This document shows, one piece after another, positions 8,490 to 17,734 of a stretch of 64,000 bases of DNA. Origin of the DNA: an uncultured Lentisphaerota bacterium. Its GTDB lineage: Bacteria; Verrucomicrobiota; Lentisphaeria; Oligosphaerales; CAITYL01. Made by a program: the position numbers and the translations under genes. The notes below the pieces were generated by a model, which worked only from the letters and a program-made list of their open reading frames with translations, did no database searches and was not told the DNA's origin. The number at the start of each line of letters is the position of its first letter. Position 1 is the stretch's first letter. The stretch is from assembly GCA_903921725.1 (NCBI GenBank), contig CAIXRA010000006.1, positions 115,588 to 179,587 on the forward strand, read 5' to 3'.

Positions 8490-9752
8490 TCAGCGTGCTG
8501 TTTCCGGTTGCGGGACGCGAAGGAAGCGGTTCGGAAAAAGCCAGGCGGCAACGAGCGCCAGGCTCACGGCGACGGCGACGGCAAACGGCAGACTCCAGAA
8601 GAGATGGAAATTCACCGTTGCCTTGTCCATACGGCAGGCATCGAGGAACGCCCCGGCGCCCCAGCTCCCGAGAAGGCCGCCGACGCCGCTGTACGCCAGA
8701 GTGAAGAGCTGGTGGACGCCGGCGCGGGACTCGCGCTGCGTCATGCCGTCGAGCAGGATAAAGACCGTGGCGAAAAAGAAGGTGTAGGCGAAGCCGTGCA
8801 TGAGGACGCCGAGGGCGAGCGTGGCACAGGAGCCGCCGCCGAAGATGAAGAAGGCGTAGCGCGCGACGTTGAACAGGGCGCCGAGGAGCATGACCCGGAT
8901 CAGTCCCAGACGCGCCGTCATCCGGCCGAGAAAGAGCATCGCCAGAACCTCGGGAATCTGGCCAAGGCTCATCATGGGCATCACGTTCGACTCGGCCACG
9001 CCGTTCTGCTTCAGGAAGATGGCGGCGGCGTAGTAGTAGGTGCGGTCGGTGAAGTTGGCGACCAGGGTGAGGAAGGCGAGCCCCATCACCTCGGGGCGGC
9101 GCAGGACGGCGAAGGCGGCGCGGGGGAAGAACTCCGGCTTCGCGTTCCGGTCCAGCTGGACGCTGGCGGGGAGCGTGAGGGAGTAGAGGCCGAGGCCGAT
9201 CATGGAAAGCGCGCAGAGCAGCAGCGCGTCCGGCATCCGTTCCGGCATCGGCTTGCCGCCGGTTCCGCGCAGCCAGAACCAGCCGAATGCCAGCGCCACG
9301 GCAATCCAGCCGAGCGTGCCCCAGAGGCGGATGCTTCCGAACTCGCGGCGGTCGGTGACCTTGTGGAAGATGATGGCGTTAGAGAGGCTGCCCGTCGCGC
9401 CTACCGTCACGGTGTAGAGCAGGTAGAGAAGCAGGAACGGCCAGAACTCCGTGGTCCGGTAGAGCGCGCCCATCAGCACGCCGCCGCCCAGCAGGAGCAG
9501 GCTGAAGAGCCGCTCCGCCGAGATGACGCGGTCGGCGAGGAAGCTGCACACCAGCGGCGAGACCAGAGCGGAGAGCGCGGAGGCGGAGATGATCAGGCCG
9601 CTCTGCTTGCCGGTGAAGTGCAGCCGGTCCGTCAGGTACAGCCCCAAGATTGGCGTGACGGCGCCGAAGCCGAAGTACAAGAAGAAGGTGACGGCCGAAA
9701 GCCGGAAATGGGAGGGGCTGGAGGACATGTGGAGCCTGGGGGCGTCTTTCAT
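8490..9752 (-). CDS. MFS transporter (nucleoside:H+ symporter-like)
   Basis: 12-TM-like hydrophobic pattern; FFLYFGFGAVTPILGLYL...FSGKQSGLI-type N-terminus. Confidence 0.8.
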   Translation of the reverse strand: MKDAPRLHMSSSPSHFRLSAVTFFLYFGFGAVTPILGLYLTDRLHFTGKQSGLIISASALSALVSPLVCSFLADRVISAERLFSLLLLGGGVLMGALYRTTEFWPFLLLYLLYTVTVGATGSLSNAIIFHKVTDRREFGSIRLWGTLGWIAVALAFGWFWLRGTGGKPMPERMPDALLLCALSMIGLGLYSLTLPASVQLDRNAKPEFFPRAAFAVLRRPEVMGLAFLTLVANFTDRTYYYAAAIFLKQNGVAESNVMPMMSLGQIPEVLAMLFLGRMTARLGLIRVMLLGALFNVARYAFFIFGGGSCATLALGVLMHGFAYTFFFATVFILLDGMTQRESRAGVHQLFTLAYSGVGGLLGSWGAGAFLDACRMDKATVNFHLFWSLPFAVAVAVSLALVAAWLFPNRFLRVPQPETAR

Positions 9753-9967
9753 GAACGTTCAACGGTCAAGACCCAAGGGGGCCGAACGCGACAAAAGAAC
9801 GTTCAACCTTCAACGCTTTTCGCAAGCCGCCCCACAGGGGCATCACATCATAGCCTGGGGCAACGCCCCAGGAAAAAGACGCAATAACGATTTCAACCCT
9901 GAAGGGGTTGCACAGCGAACTCCGAACGGGCGGCATGCGGGGCAAAAGAACGTTCAACCTTCAAGTA
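9753..9967. repeat. Intergenic repeat island: GAACGTTCAACCTTCAA repeats flanking three consecutive hairpins
   Basis: Exact 22-nt direct repeat CAAAAGAACGTTCAACCTTCAA at 9792-9813 and 9943-9964; partial copy 9753-9769; hairpins 9829-9841, 9854-9872, 9894-9910. Confidence 0.85.
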
Positions 9968-9993
9968 GGACGGACGGGACGCCCTCCCCCGCA

Positions 9994-11310
9994 TCACAGC
10001 TTCACGAAAGCGGAATAGAGGGCGCGGACGGCATTTTCGTAGTCGGCCTCGTGAACGCCGATGATGAGGTTCATCTCGGAGGCGCCCATGTTGATGATGC
10101 GGACATTGATCTTCGCGGCGCGCAGCGCGTCGAACGCCACCGCGGCCATGCCCGGCGTGCTGACCAGCTCCTCGCCGACTACAGCGACGAGCGCCAGATC
10201 GCCGAGCAGCTCGATTTTGTCCGGGTTCACCAGCCGGCGGATTTCCTCCAGGACCTGTTCGTCCTTGCCCTCAATCTGCCGGTCCTCCAAGATGATGCTC
10301 ATGGTGTCGATGCTGGAGGGGCAGTGCTCGTAGCTGATGCCGTGGCTGCAGAGCGCGCCCAGCACCTTGTAGCCGAAGCCGATCTCCTTGTTCATCAGGC
10401 TCTTCTCGATGCAGATCATGGAGAAATGCTTCTTGCCGGCGATGCCGGCGATCTTGTACTTGCTGTCGGTGAATTTCGGCACGATCATGGTGCCGGCGTC
10501 CTCGGGGCGGTTGGTGTTCTTGATGTTGATCGGGATGCCCGCCTCATGCACCGGCAGGATCGCCTCATCGTGGAACACGCTGGCGCCCATGTAGGAGAGC
10601 TCGCGGATTTCGCGGTAGGTCACCAGATCCATGTGGCACGGATTGTCGACGATGCGCGGGTCGGACATGAGCAGGCCGGAGACGTCGGTCCAATTCTCGT
10701 ACAGGTCGGCCATCACCGCGCGCGCCGCGATGGCGCCGGAAATGTCGGAGCCGCCGCGGGAGAAGGTCTTCACCTTTCCATGGTGGTCGCGGCCGTAGAA
10801 GCCGGGCATGACGTAGAGCTTCGCGGGGTCGGACATGCGCTTCCCGAGCGCATCATAGCTGACCGGATCCACGCAGCCGCCACCGTCAATCACGACGTAG
10901 TCGGCCGGATCCACGAACTCCGCGCCGAGGAACGGGGCCATGACCAGGCCGCTGAAATATTCGCCGCGGGAGGCGATGAAGTCGCGGGGGGCGCCGGCGG
11001 CGACCTCCACGCGGAACGTTTCCATGACCGCGGCCATGCCCGTGTCGCGCCCGACGAGCTCCTTCTCGAGCTCCACGTAGCGGTCGCGGATTTGGTTGAA
11101 CGGTCCGGAGAAATCGGTGTTGGCCGCCGCCATGTCATGGCAGAGGTACAACAGGTCGGTGATCTTCGGATCCTGCTTGTTGCGCTTGCCCGGGGCGGAG
11201 GGCACGACGACGCGCCGGCGCGGATCGCTCTCCACAATCGCCTTCACCCTGCGGAACTGGCTGGCATCCGCGACGCTGGTACCACCGAACTTGCAGACAA
11301 TACGCCCCAT
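9994..11310 (-). CDS. Aspartate kinase
   Basis: MGRIVCKFGGTSVADASQF; SRGGSDISGAIAARAV; tandem ACT-like C-terminus. Confidence 0.93.
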   Translation of the reverse strand: MGRIVCKFGGTSVADASQFRRVKAIVESDPRRRVVVPSAPGKRNKQDPKITDLLYLCHDMAAANTDFSGPFNQIRDRYVELEKELVGRDTGMAAVMETFRVEVAAGAPRDFIASRGEYFSGLVMAPFLGAEFVDPADYVVIDGGGCVDPVSYDALGKRMSDPAKLYVMPGFYGRDHHGKVKTFSRGGSDISGAIAARAVMADLYENWTDVSGLLMSDPRIVDNPCHMDLVTYREIRELSYMGASVFHDEAILPVHEAGIPINIKNTNRPEDAGTMIVPKFTDSKYKIAGIAGKKHFSMICIEKSLMNKEIGFGYKVLGALCSHGISYEHCPSSIDTMSIILEDRQIEGKDEQVLEEIRRLVNPDKIELLGDLALVAVVGEELVSTPGMAAVAFDALRAAKINVRIINMGASEMNLIIGVHEADYENAVRALYSAFVKL

Positions 11311-11545
11311 GACGTCTCCGTCTCCTGCTGCTGATTGGGTTGCATGCGGGGACGACCCCGGAAAAGAAAAACCTTGTAACATATTGCGGGCTTTGCAAAA
11401 GGGAAGCCCGTTTCCCGGAGGCATTTCCGCCGCCGGTTTTTGCGGACAATTCCGCATTCACGGAGAGGGCCGCGGCGGAGGCCATGAGGCCCGCAACGGC
11501 GAATGGACACGACTTCACCGGAGGAAAGGCGCTCTCCCCCGACAC

Positions 11546-12340
11546 TTATGTCAGGTTGATGGCGTTCACCACCGCGCGGCGGCTGAGAATCCAGCGGATT
11601 TCCTTGAAGATGTTGCCGAGGCGGCGGACCTCGCGGTGGGTCATCCGGCGGCTGCTCTCCACGACGATCAGGAAGAAGTTCTCGCCGGCGAACAGCAGGC
11701 GGGGCGGATTGCCGAGCGGCAGGGCCAGGCACTCCACCTCCTCCTGCAGCACGAACAGGAGGCGGCGGCCGGTCTTGCGGTACAGCTGGGTGGTGACGGC
11801 GGCCAGGCGGGGCGCTTCCTCGCGCACGCCCTTGGTGCAGCCGATCGGAACGCCGTCCGTGCCGCTCAGCAGACAGCCGACGGCGCTGGAACCGGCGACG
11901 AGATGCTCCAGGATCATCTTCAGCGACGGGGCGCTGGCGGGCGGAACCCCCAGCATCCGGTTGAGCAGCACATAGCGGCTGCGTTCGGCGTTCAGCGTCA
12001 GGCCGGTAATCTGGCGGAACAGCTTTTCCCCGATGCCCGGCACGTTGGCCAGCGCGTAGATATTGGGGAATTTGCCGTTCGCCTCGCGGTGGGCGATGAT
12101 GTCCTGGGCGCGGCTGGCGCCGATGCCCGGAAGGCGCTGGAGGTCCGCCGCGCCGGCGGCGTTGATGTCGACGCCGTTGATGGCGGTGACCATGGAACGC
12201 TCGATGCCGTCCCACACATAGCCGCCGGCCTTCGGAGCGGCCGTGGCCGGCGCGTGGGCGGCCGGTTCAACGACCGCAATGGCTTCCACTGCCGCCTCGG
12301 CGGCATTCACAACAACTTCAGAAGGTGAATGGTTGTCCAT
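11546..12340 (-). CDS. ComEA-like helix-hairpin-helix domain fused to a Roadblock/LC7-like domain
   Basis: VDINAAGAADLQRLPGIGASRAQDIIAHREANGKFPNIYALANVPGIGEKLF followed by MILEHLVAGSSAVGCLLSGTDGVPIG...LFAGENFFLIVVESS. Confidence 0.75.
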   Translation of the reverse strand: MDNHSPSEVVVNAAEAAVEAIAVVEPAAHAPATAAPKAGGYVWDGIERSMVTAINGVDINAAGAADLQRLPGIGASRAQDIIAHREANGKFPNIYALANVPGIGEKLFRQITGLTLNAERSRYVLLNRMLGVPPASAPSLKMILEHLVAGSSAVGCLLSGTDGVPIGCTKGVREEAPRLAAVTTQLYRKTGRRLLFVLQEEVECLALPLGNPPRLLFAGENFFLIVVESSRRMTHREVRRLGNIFKEIRWILSRRAVVNAINLT

Positions 12341-12626
12341 GTTTTCCCCCATGCCATCCCGTTTCCGCGGCGGACAAGCGCGAAAAACGGGGATGCGCAC
12401 CCATGCTGCTGACACAGCCCGAAATCCGCCATTGTTGTATTTTACCTCATCCCGTCCGGATTGCCACCTGTGCGGCGGGCGTGACCGCGCATTTGGTTTC
12501 CCGGGTAACCGCCATGATGCCGTGCCGCGCATTTCCGGAACTGCCCATGCGGGATGAGCGGCACCGGCTGAGGAAACGCCACGGCCTTGCGTTGAGATCC
12601 GCATGAATGAACGGAGAGCCTGACAA

Positions 12627-15600
12627 TCACCGCGGGGTCAGCACGCCTTTCCACGTCAGGCCGGCATCGTCACTTTTGAAGATGCCATTGCGGCAGCACA
12701 GCCAGAGGAGGTCGGAGGTGGGATCGGTAGCGATGGACGTGATGCCCTGAAATGCCGTCTCGGGCTTGCGGGCGCTCCAGTCCACCGACCAGTAGTAACC
12801 AATCCGGCCGGCATACAACGAGACCGCGGTTGACGCCGAGTATGGCGCCGCGTAGAGATCGCTACGCTTGCGGGTGCCATTCGGCCGCGAGGCGATCGCC
12901 ATGTACGGGGTGTCGGCGACGACGGTATCCCTGTATTGGAAAAACAGTTCGAGATTGAAACAATAATACAAGCCGTGCGTCGTGGCGAAATACAGGTAAT
13001 TCCCGCCTTCGGCGATGCTTTCAAAGGCCACTCCATTGACGCCGAGCCCCAGCCTTTCGGCTACTTTGGTCGCCTGCGTGCCTTTGGCGCGCACAACATA
13101 GATCCGTCCGAAACGGCGCGGCTCCGGCGGCGCGACCGCCGGTTTTTCGGCGGGCGCGTCCGCCGAGGTTCCGACAATGAGCAAATCCTTCTCGCACGGA
13201 CTGAAGGCAACCACGGTAATGCGCTCTCCTTTCAGGCCCGCATACGCCCAGGTCAGGCCGCCGTCACGGCTGACATACAGGCCGCTGGCTTCGCCGCCGG
13301 CGGCAACGACGTTCGCGTCTTGCGGATCAAACGCGATGACTTCGCCGCCGAGGGCGGACGCCCCGGTGCCATCAAAATCAATGTCGCGGCAAACCACTTT
13401 CCACGTCTCGCCGCCATCATCACTTCGCCACAGGCCTCCCGTGCCGGGAAGCGTGGTGCCGCCGCCCCTGAGGAGCACCGCGGGATTGGCGGGCTGCACC
13501 GCCACGGAGCGGATGGCGTTCCCGGCTGGCGAATCCAGGCCGTTGTTCAAGGAACGCCAGACAGCGCCGCCATCGGTGGAGCCAAGCAAGCCCCCGCCCA
13601 CGGTTCGCGCATACAGCCGCCGGTTCGCCGGCACCACCGCGACAATGCGGCCTCTGACGTCGTCGCGCCCGACAATGGCGCGGGCGGCCGGATCCGGGAC
13701 AACCGGGCCCGGAACCGCCAGGGAAATCGATTCGACCGTGCCGGAGAACAGCGTTTTGTTTTTTCCGGATTCCTTGACGCGCATGTAGACCCCGACATGC
13801 AGCCGGTCGGGAAGGGTCCGGAACAGGCGGTCGATCACCGGCACCCAGTTGATGCCGTCCGTCGACGAAAACGCGCGCAGGTGATTGCCGCGCCGCACCA
13901 GCCGCACCCAAGGGCGCGTGGTGGCATTGCCCGCCGCATAGCGGCTCAGTCCCGAGGTCTCCAGATCACGGTCGCAGGCCGTGCCGCGCAGTTCCATGGT
14001 GGCCAGACTCCACAGGCCGAAATCCTCCGCAGTCCCTTGCGGCCGGGTTTGCCCACTGCACAGCAGGCCGATCAGCGAATTGCCCATGATGCCATTTTCC
14101 CGGGTGCTGCGGCTGATCGCGCTGATTTTGGCGCTCAGGTCGAAATCGCCCGCAACCGTCTGGTAGGCAAAGCTGGCACAATCGCCAAGCATCGACACCC
14201 GATCGGGCTGCGCATCAATCCCCAGCGGCAGGCCATGCTCACCCATCACCGAATGCTGCCAAGGGGCGGAGACGGCGTCCGCCACGACGCACTTGATCGG
14301 CGGCGAATCCAAGGACGCCGTCTGGTCGTACCACAGCCTGGCCCATACCGTATTGGCGCCGGAGGGCAGCAAGGCGGCATACCCGCCCGCAACGCCGGCC
14401 GGCGGCAGAACCGCAAGGCGGGTTTTTCCACAAAACAACTCCACGCGTGTCAGCACATGCCCGTTCGCCGCAGCAACCGGCGCAATGACCCCGCCAATCT
14501 CATTCCGTTGCACGCGGATGAAGGGAAGCCCGGGCGCGCTGCCGCAAACAAGATCGGACGCAGTGACCGTCCGTGCGGCAATCCCCGGCCCTTCCCAGGC
14601 AAGCCTTAGTTTGTTTTCCAGCCAATTCCCGGCTCCATCGGCCGACCTGAAATACAGCAGTTCGAACGGGTGCAGACCCCGCTGCAGCGCCATCGTCGCA
14701 TACTGGCTGTTGACGCTATGGCACCCGTCGTTGTCGACAACCGCTTTACCGTCAATCCTCAGCCTACTGCCGTCGCACGACCGCAGGTCAAACACGTAGA
14801 GGCCGTCCGCCGGCACCTTCAGGAATCCGCTGTAGCGGAACGCATACGGTGCGGACCGCCCGACGCTTACCGTGTCGTCGAGCTCGTTGAGCACGCCGCT
14901 GTACAGTGGCTGCCGCGTGTGTACCGCGGGCAGCGTTGTCCACCGCTCATCGGCGGCGGCTTCATAATACGAATACTGCACGCCCGGCCTGCACGTTGTG
15001 CCGGACTCAGCCGCCGCGACCGCCGGCACCGCCGCCACAGGCACCACCGCCACGGTCTTCTGGTCGTACACATCCGTGACCGTCAAACGGACGCTCCGCG
15101 CCGGCTCCGCCGCATCAAGACGGTGCGACCGCACGGCCGGCCCCATCCCGCGGGACTCTGCCAGCAGCCTGCCCCCGGCTTCCGGTTCGGCAAACAATTC
15201 AACGCGATAAGTCAGCTGCGGAGTGGATGTGCGTGGAATCGTCCACGACACCGCCACCTGCCCCTTGAATCCCACCGCCTGCACCTGCCCGGCCACCGGC
15301 TGGCCGAGGGAGGGTTGGTCGGGCTGGTTGGTGAGCGTGAGTTCGGTTTTTCCGGCAATGCCGTCTTTGATCGCATCCTCGGGGGTTCTCGCGGATGAAT
15401 AGCGGAACGCCGTGCCCTTGTCCACGATTTTGAAATGATGCAGAGACCCGTTGATTTCCTGAAGCGTGTCCGCCTTGCGCCAGGCGCCGTTCACGCGATG
15501 GTAGGCCAGCCGTCGCTCGATCACCCGTTCACCCGGCGGTCCGATGACCTCGCAAAAACACGCGCCGCAGTCCACGCCCGTCACCTTGGCGGGAATGGCC

Positions 15601-16151
15601 ACCACCCCCATCAAATGCCATTCATTGTTCTGCAAATCCCCAATCCACCATCCCAGATAGCCTTTCGTTTCGGGGGTCTGCGCATCCTGCCAGGTACGCA
15701 GCACCATCCGGTACCACTGGCCCGGTCGAAGAAAGGCAAGATTGCGGGTGAGGCCGGCTTGGGTCCCTTCGCCACTCATCACGCCACCGAACGTGCTCTC
15801 GCCGAGACACTCTATGCGGATGCGGTTGCCTTTGTACACCGCCTCGTTGCCCCAAAACGACCAGACAAGACTGCGGCTTGCCTTTGCCTGTGCTTCCGGC
15901 GAGCCGTCGCGTCCCGGTCCCGCCACCGCCACGCCGCCGTAGAAATACCCGCCCGCCGGGGCCGTATTCCCGTTCCACAGCGCAAAATAGGTGCCCGGCG
16001 GCCAGTATGGCCAGCGCACGTCAACGCTGACAATGTCCGGGCTGCGCTCCATGGCCGCCTTGTACCAATCCGCACGCGCCGTGGAAGGCACCACGCCCAA
16101 CCCCACCGCAAGAAAACCGGCGGCGACTGCGGTTGTGATGCGCATGGTCAT
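12627..16151 (-). CDS. Large secreted multidomain protein (DUF3472-like, PA14-like, concanavalin-like, BNR/sortilin-like propeller)
   Basis: Signal peptide; PA14-like YSGFLKVPADGLYVFDLRSCDGSRLRIDGKAVVDN; repeated SxDGGxTW boxes (SDDGGETWKVV, SRDGGLTWAYA, SDDAGLTWKGV). Confidence 0.75.
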   Translation of the reverse strand: MTMRITTAVAAGFLAVGLGVVPSTARADWYKAAMERSPDIVSVDVRWPYWPPGTYFALWNGNTAPAGGYFYGGVAVAGPGRDGSPEAQAKASRSLVWSFWGNEAVYKGNRIRIECLGESTFGGVMSGEGTQAGLTRNLAFLRPGQWYRMVLRTWQDAQTPETKGYLGWWIGDLQNNEWHLMGVVAIPAKVTGVDCGACFCEVIGPPGERVIERRLAYHRVNGAWRKADTLQEINGSLHHFKIVDKGTAFRYSSARTPEDAIKDGIAGKTELTLTNQPDQPSLGQPVAGQVQAVGFKGQVAVSWTIPRTSTPQLTYRVELFAEPEAGGRLLAESRGMGPAVRSHRLDAAEPARSVRLTVTDVYDQKTVAVVPVAAVPAVAAAESGTTCRPGVQYSYYEAAADERWTTLPAVHTRQPLYSGVLNELDDTVSVGRSAPYAFRYSGFLKVPADGLYVFDLRSCDGSRLRIDGKAVVDNDGCHSVNSQYATMALQRGLHPFELLYFRSADGAGNWLENKLRLAWEGPGIAARTVTASDLVCGSAPGLPFIRVQRNEIGGVIAPVAAANGHVLTRVELFCGKTRLAVLPPAGVAGGYAALLPSGANTVWARLWYDQTASLDSPPIKCVVADAVSAPWQHSVMGEHGLPLGIDAQPDRVSMLGDCASFAYQTVAGDFDLSAKISAISRSTRENGIMGNSLIGLLCSGQTRPQGTAEDFGLWSLATMELRGTACDRDLETSGLSRYAAGNATTRPWVRLVRRGNHLRAFSSTDGINWVPVIDRLFRTLPDRLHVGVYMRVKESGKNKTLFSGTVESISLAVPGPVVPDPAARAIVGRDDVRGRIVAVVPANRRLYARTVGGGLLGSTDGGAVWRSLNNGLDSPAGNAIRSVAVQPANPAVLLRGGGTTLPGTGGLWRSDDGGETWKVVCRDIDFDGTGASALGGEVIAFDPQDANVVAAGGEASGLYVSRDGGLTWAYAGLKGERITVVAFSPCEKDLLIVGTSADAPAEKPAVAPPEPRRFGRIYVVRAKGTQATKVAERLGLGVNGVAFESIAEGGNYLYFATTHGLYYCFNLELFFQYRDTVVADTPYMAIASRPNGTRKRSDLYAAPYSASTAVSLYAGRIGYYWSVDWSARKPETAFQGITSIATDPTSDLLWLCCRNGIFKSDDAGLTWKGVLTPR

Positions 16152-16441
16152 TCTCCCGTTCTTTCCCGAGCCTGGTGCGTTTTGTAGACAGGATAGTTAA
16201 TTTATCACACCGGCAATGCGAAAAAAGGAACAAACTCGATACTTCTATATAAAATCGTATCAATCTTGGCGGCTGATGCTTTCCACGCCGGAACGGAAAA
16301 AGCGATTCGCTCCTCCGGCACTTGGTTTTAGGACAAGCCTGCCGGGGAGTGGACCGGAATCACCCGCTGCGGCGGAAAGGATGGGCGGCGCGTCATCCGC
16401 GCTCCGGCCTGCATCCGCGAACGGTTCGGCGGTCCAATCAC

Positions 16442-16472
16442 TAAGGGTGTTGGAAGACTTCCAACACCCTAA
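16442..16472. repeat. Perfect palindrome built from the MITE ends: TAA-GGGTGTTGGAAG-A-CTTCCAACACCC-TAA
   Basis: 12-bp arms with 1-nt spacer, identical to the outermost 12 bp of the 5253-5524 element TIRs, flanked by TAA on both sides. Confidence 0.92.
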
Positions 16473-17662
16473 AGACCGACGCGGGAGCAGTACCAGAGCA
16501 TGCGCGGGTAGTGGAAGAACCCCTTCCACATGTTGCCCTTGAGGCGCACGGAGGGGGTGCCGTCGCGGTGCAGGTAGCCGTACCACTCGCCGAACTCGGG
16601 GTCGGAAAAATGCTTGAACGACCAGTCGTGCACGAGCTTGTGCCAGCCGGCATATTTGGCGTCGCCGGTCATCTCGAAGGCGAGCATGGTGGCGATGACG
16701 GCCTCGTTGTGCGGCCACCAGAACTTCATGTCCTGCCAGTATTCCTGGACCGGCTTGCCGTGCACGTCGCGGAAATAGAGGATGCCGCCGAACTCCTTGT
16801 CCCAGCCCCACTCCCACATCCAGTCGAGGATGGTCAAGCCGGTCTTCTTCAACCCTTCGTCGCCGCGCAGTTTCGCTTCGTGGAGGATGAACCAAGCGGC
16901 CTCGATGGCGTGGCCGGGGTTGAGGATGCGCCCGTCGAAGTGGTCGATGATGGAGCCATCGGGGGCGACACACTCCATGACGGCCTGCAGCTCCGGCTTC
17001 ATGAAATCCTTGCGGATCTCGGCCACGGCGCGGTCGATCCACTGCGAACAGCTGGCGCCCTCGACCGTGATGTCGCCGAGGTTGGCGCGCACTTCCTGGG
17101 CGGTGACCATGGCAATCATGAACGGGGCAAGCCCCTTGCCCGGGCGCTCCGCCTTGGCCGGGATCAGCCCGGGCGTGAAGCTGTAGCGCAGGTAGGTTGC
17201 AAAGGCGGCCTTGGCGCGCTCCGCCAGCGCGGCGTCGCCGGTGGCCTTGGACAGCGCGGCGTAGGCGATGGCGGCGAAGCTCTCGCTGTACACGTAGCGG
17301 CGCATGCGCAGCGGCTTGCCCTCGCGGGTGACGGTGAAGTACATCTTGCCGTCCGGCGCGAAGCAGTGCTTCGTCATGAACGCCTCGCCGCTGCGGGCGG
17401 CCTCCAGCCATTCGGGGCGCTTTTCGATGGTGTTGTACATCGTGGCGAACATCCAGGAGCAGCGCCCCTGGAACCAGACGGCCTTGTCGGTATCCAGGAC
17501 GGAACCGTCGCGGTCGAGCGAGGTAATGAAACCGCCGTGCTCGCGGTCGAGGGCGTTCTTCAGCCAGAACGGCGCCACGTCCTCCAGCAGCGTCCTGCCG
17601 TAGAAGTCGCGGAGCCCGGCCATTTCGGAAGCGGAATAGGCGGTCATGAAAAAGAACTCCAT
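16469..17662 (-). CDS. N-acylglucosamine 2-epimerase (AGE/RnBP family)
   Basis: (alpha/alpha)6 AGE pattern: GGFITSLDRDGS...DKAVWFQGRCSWMFATMYN...NPGHAIEAAWFILHEA. Confidence 0.9.
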   Translation of the reverse strand: MEFFFMTAYSASEMAGLRDFYGRTLLEDVAPFWLKNALDREHGGFITSLDRDGSVLDTDKAVWFQGRCSWMFATMYNTIEKRPEWLEAARSGEAFMTKHCFAPDGKMYFTVTREGKPLRMRRYVYSESFAAIAYAALSKATGDAALAERAKAAFATYLRYSFTPGLIPAKAERPGKGLAPFMIAMVTAQEVRANLGDITVEGASCSQWIDRAVAEIRKDFMKPELQAVMECVAPDGSIIDHFDGRILNPGHAIEAAWFILHEAKLRGDEGLKKTGLTILDWMWEWGWDKEFGGILYFRDVHGKPVQEYWQDMKFWWPHNEAVIATMLAFEMTGDAKYAGWHKLVHDWSFKHFSDPEFGEWYGYLHRDGTPSVRLKGNMWKGFFHYPRMLWYCSRVGL

Positions 17663-17734
17663 GTGCTGGATAGGGTTGGACCAACCCGCCGGATCCGACC
17701 GATCAGTCCAATCCGACGGATCATTTCAGCTTCA

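Noticed and set aside
9753-9967. Possible CRISPR array (repeated 22-mers)
   Set aside because: Only two full repeats with an unequal structured interval and no cas genes; interpreted as a dispersed repeat cassette.
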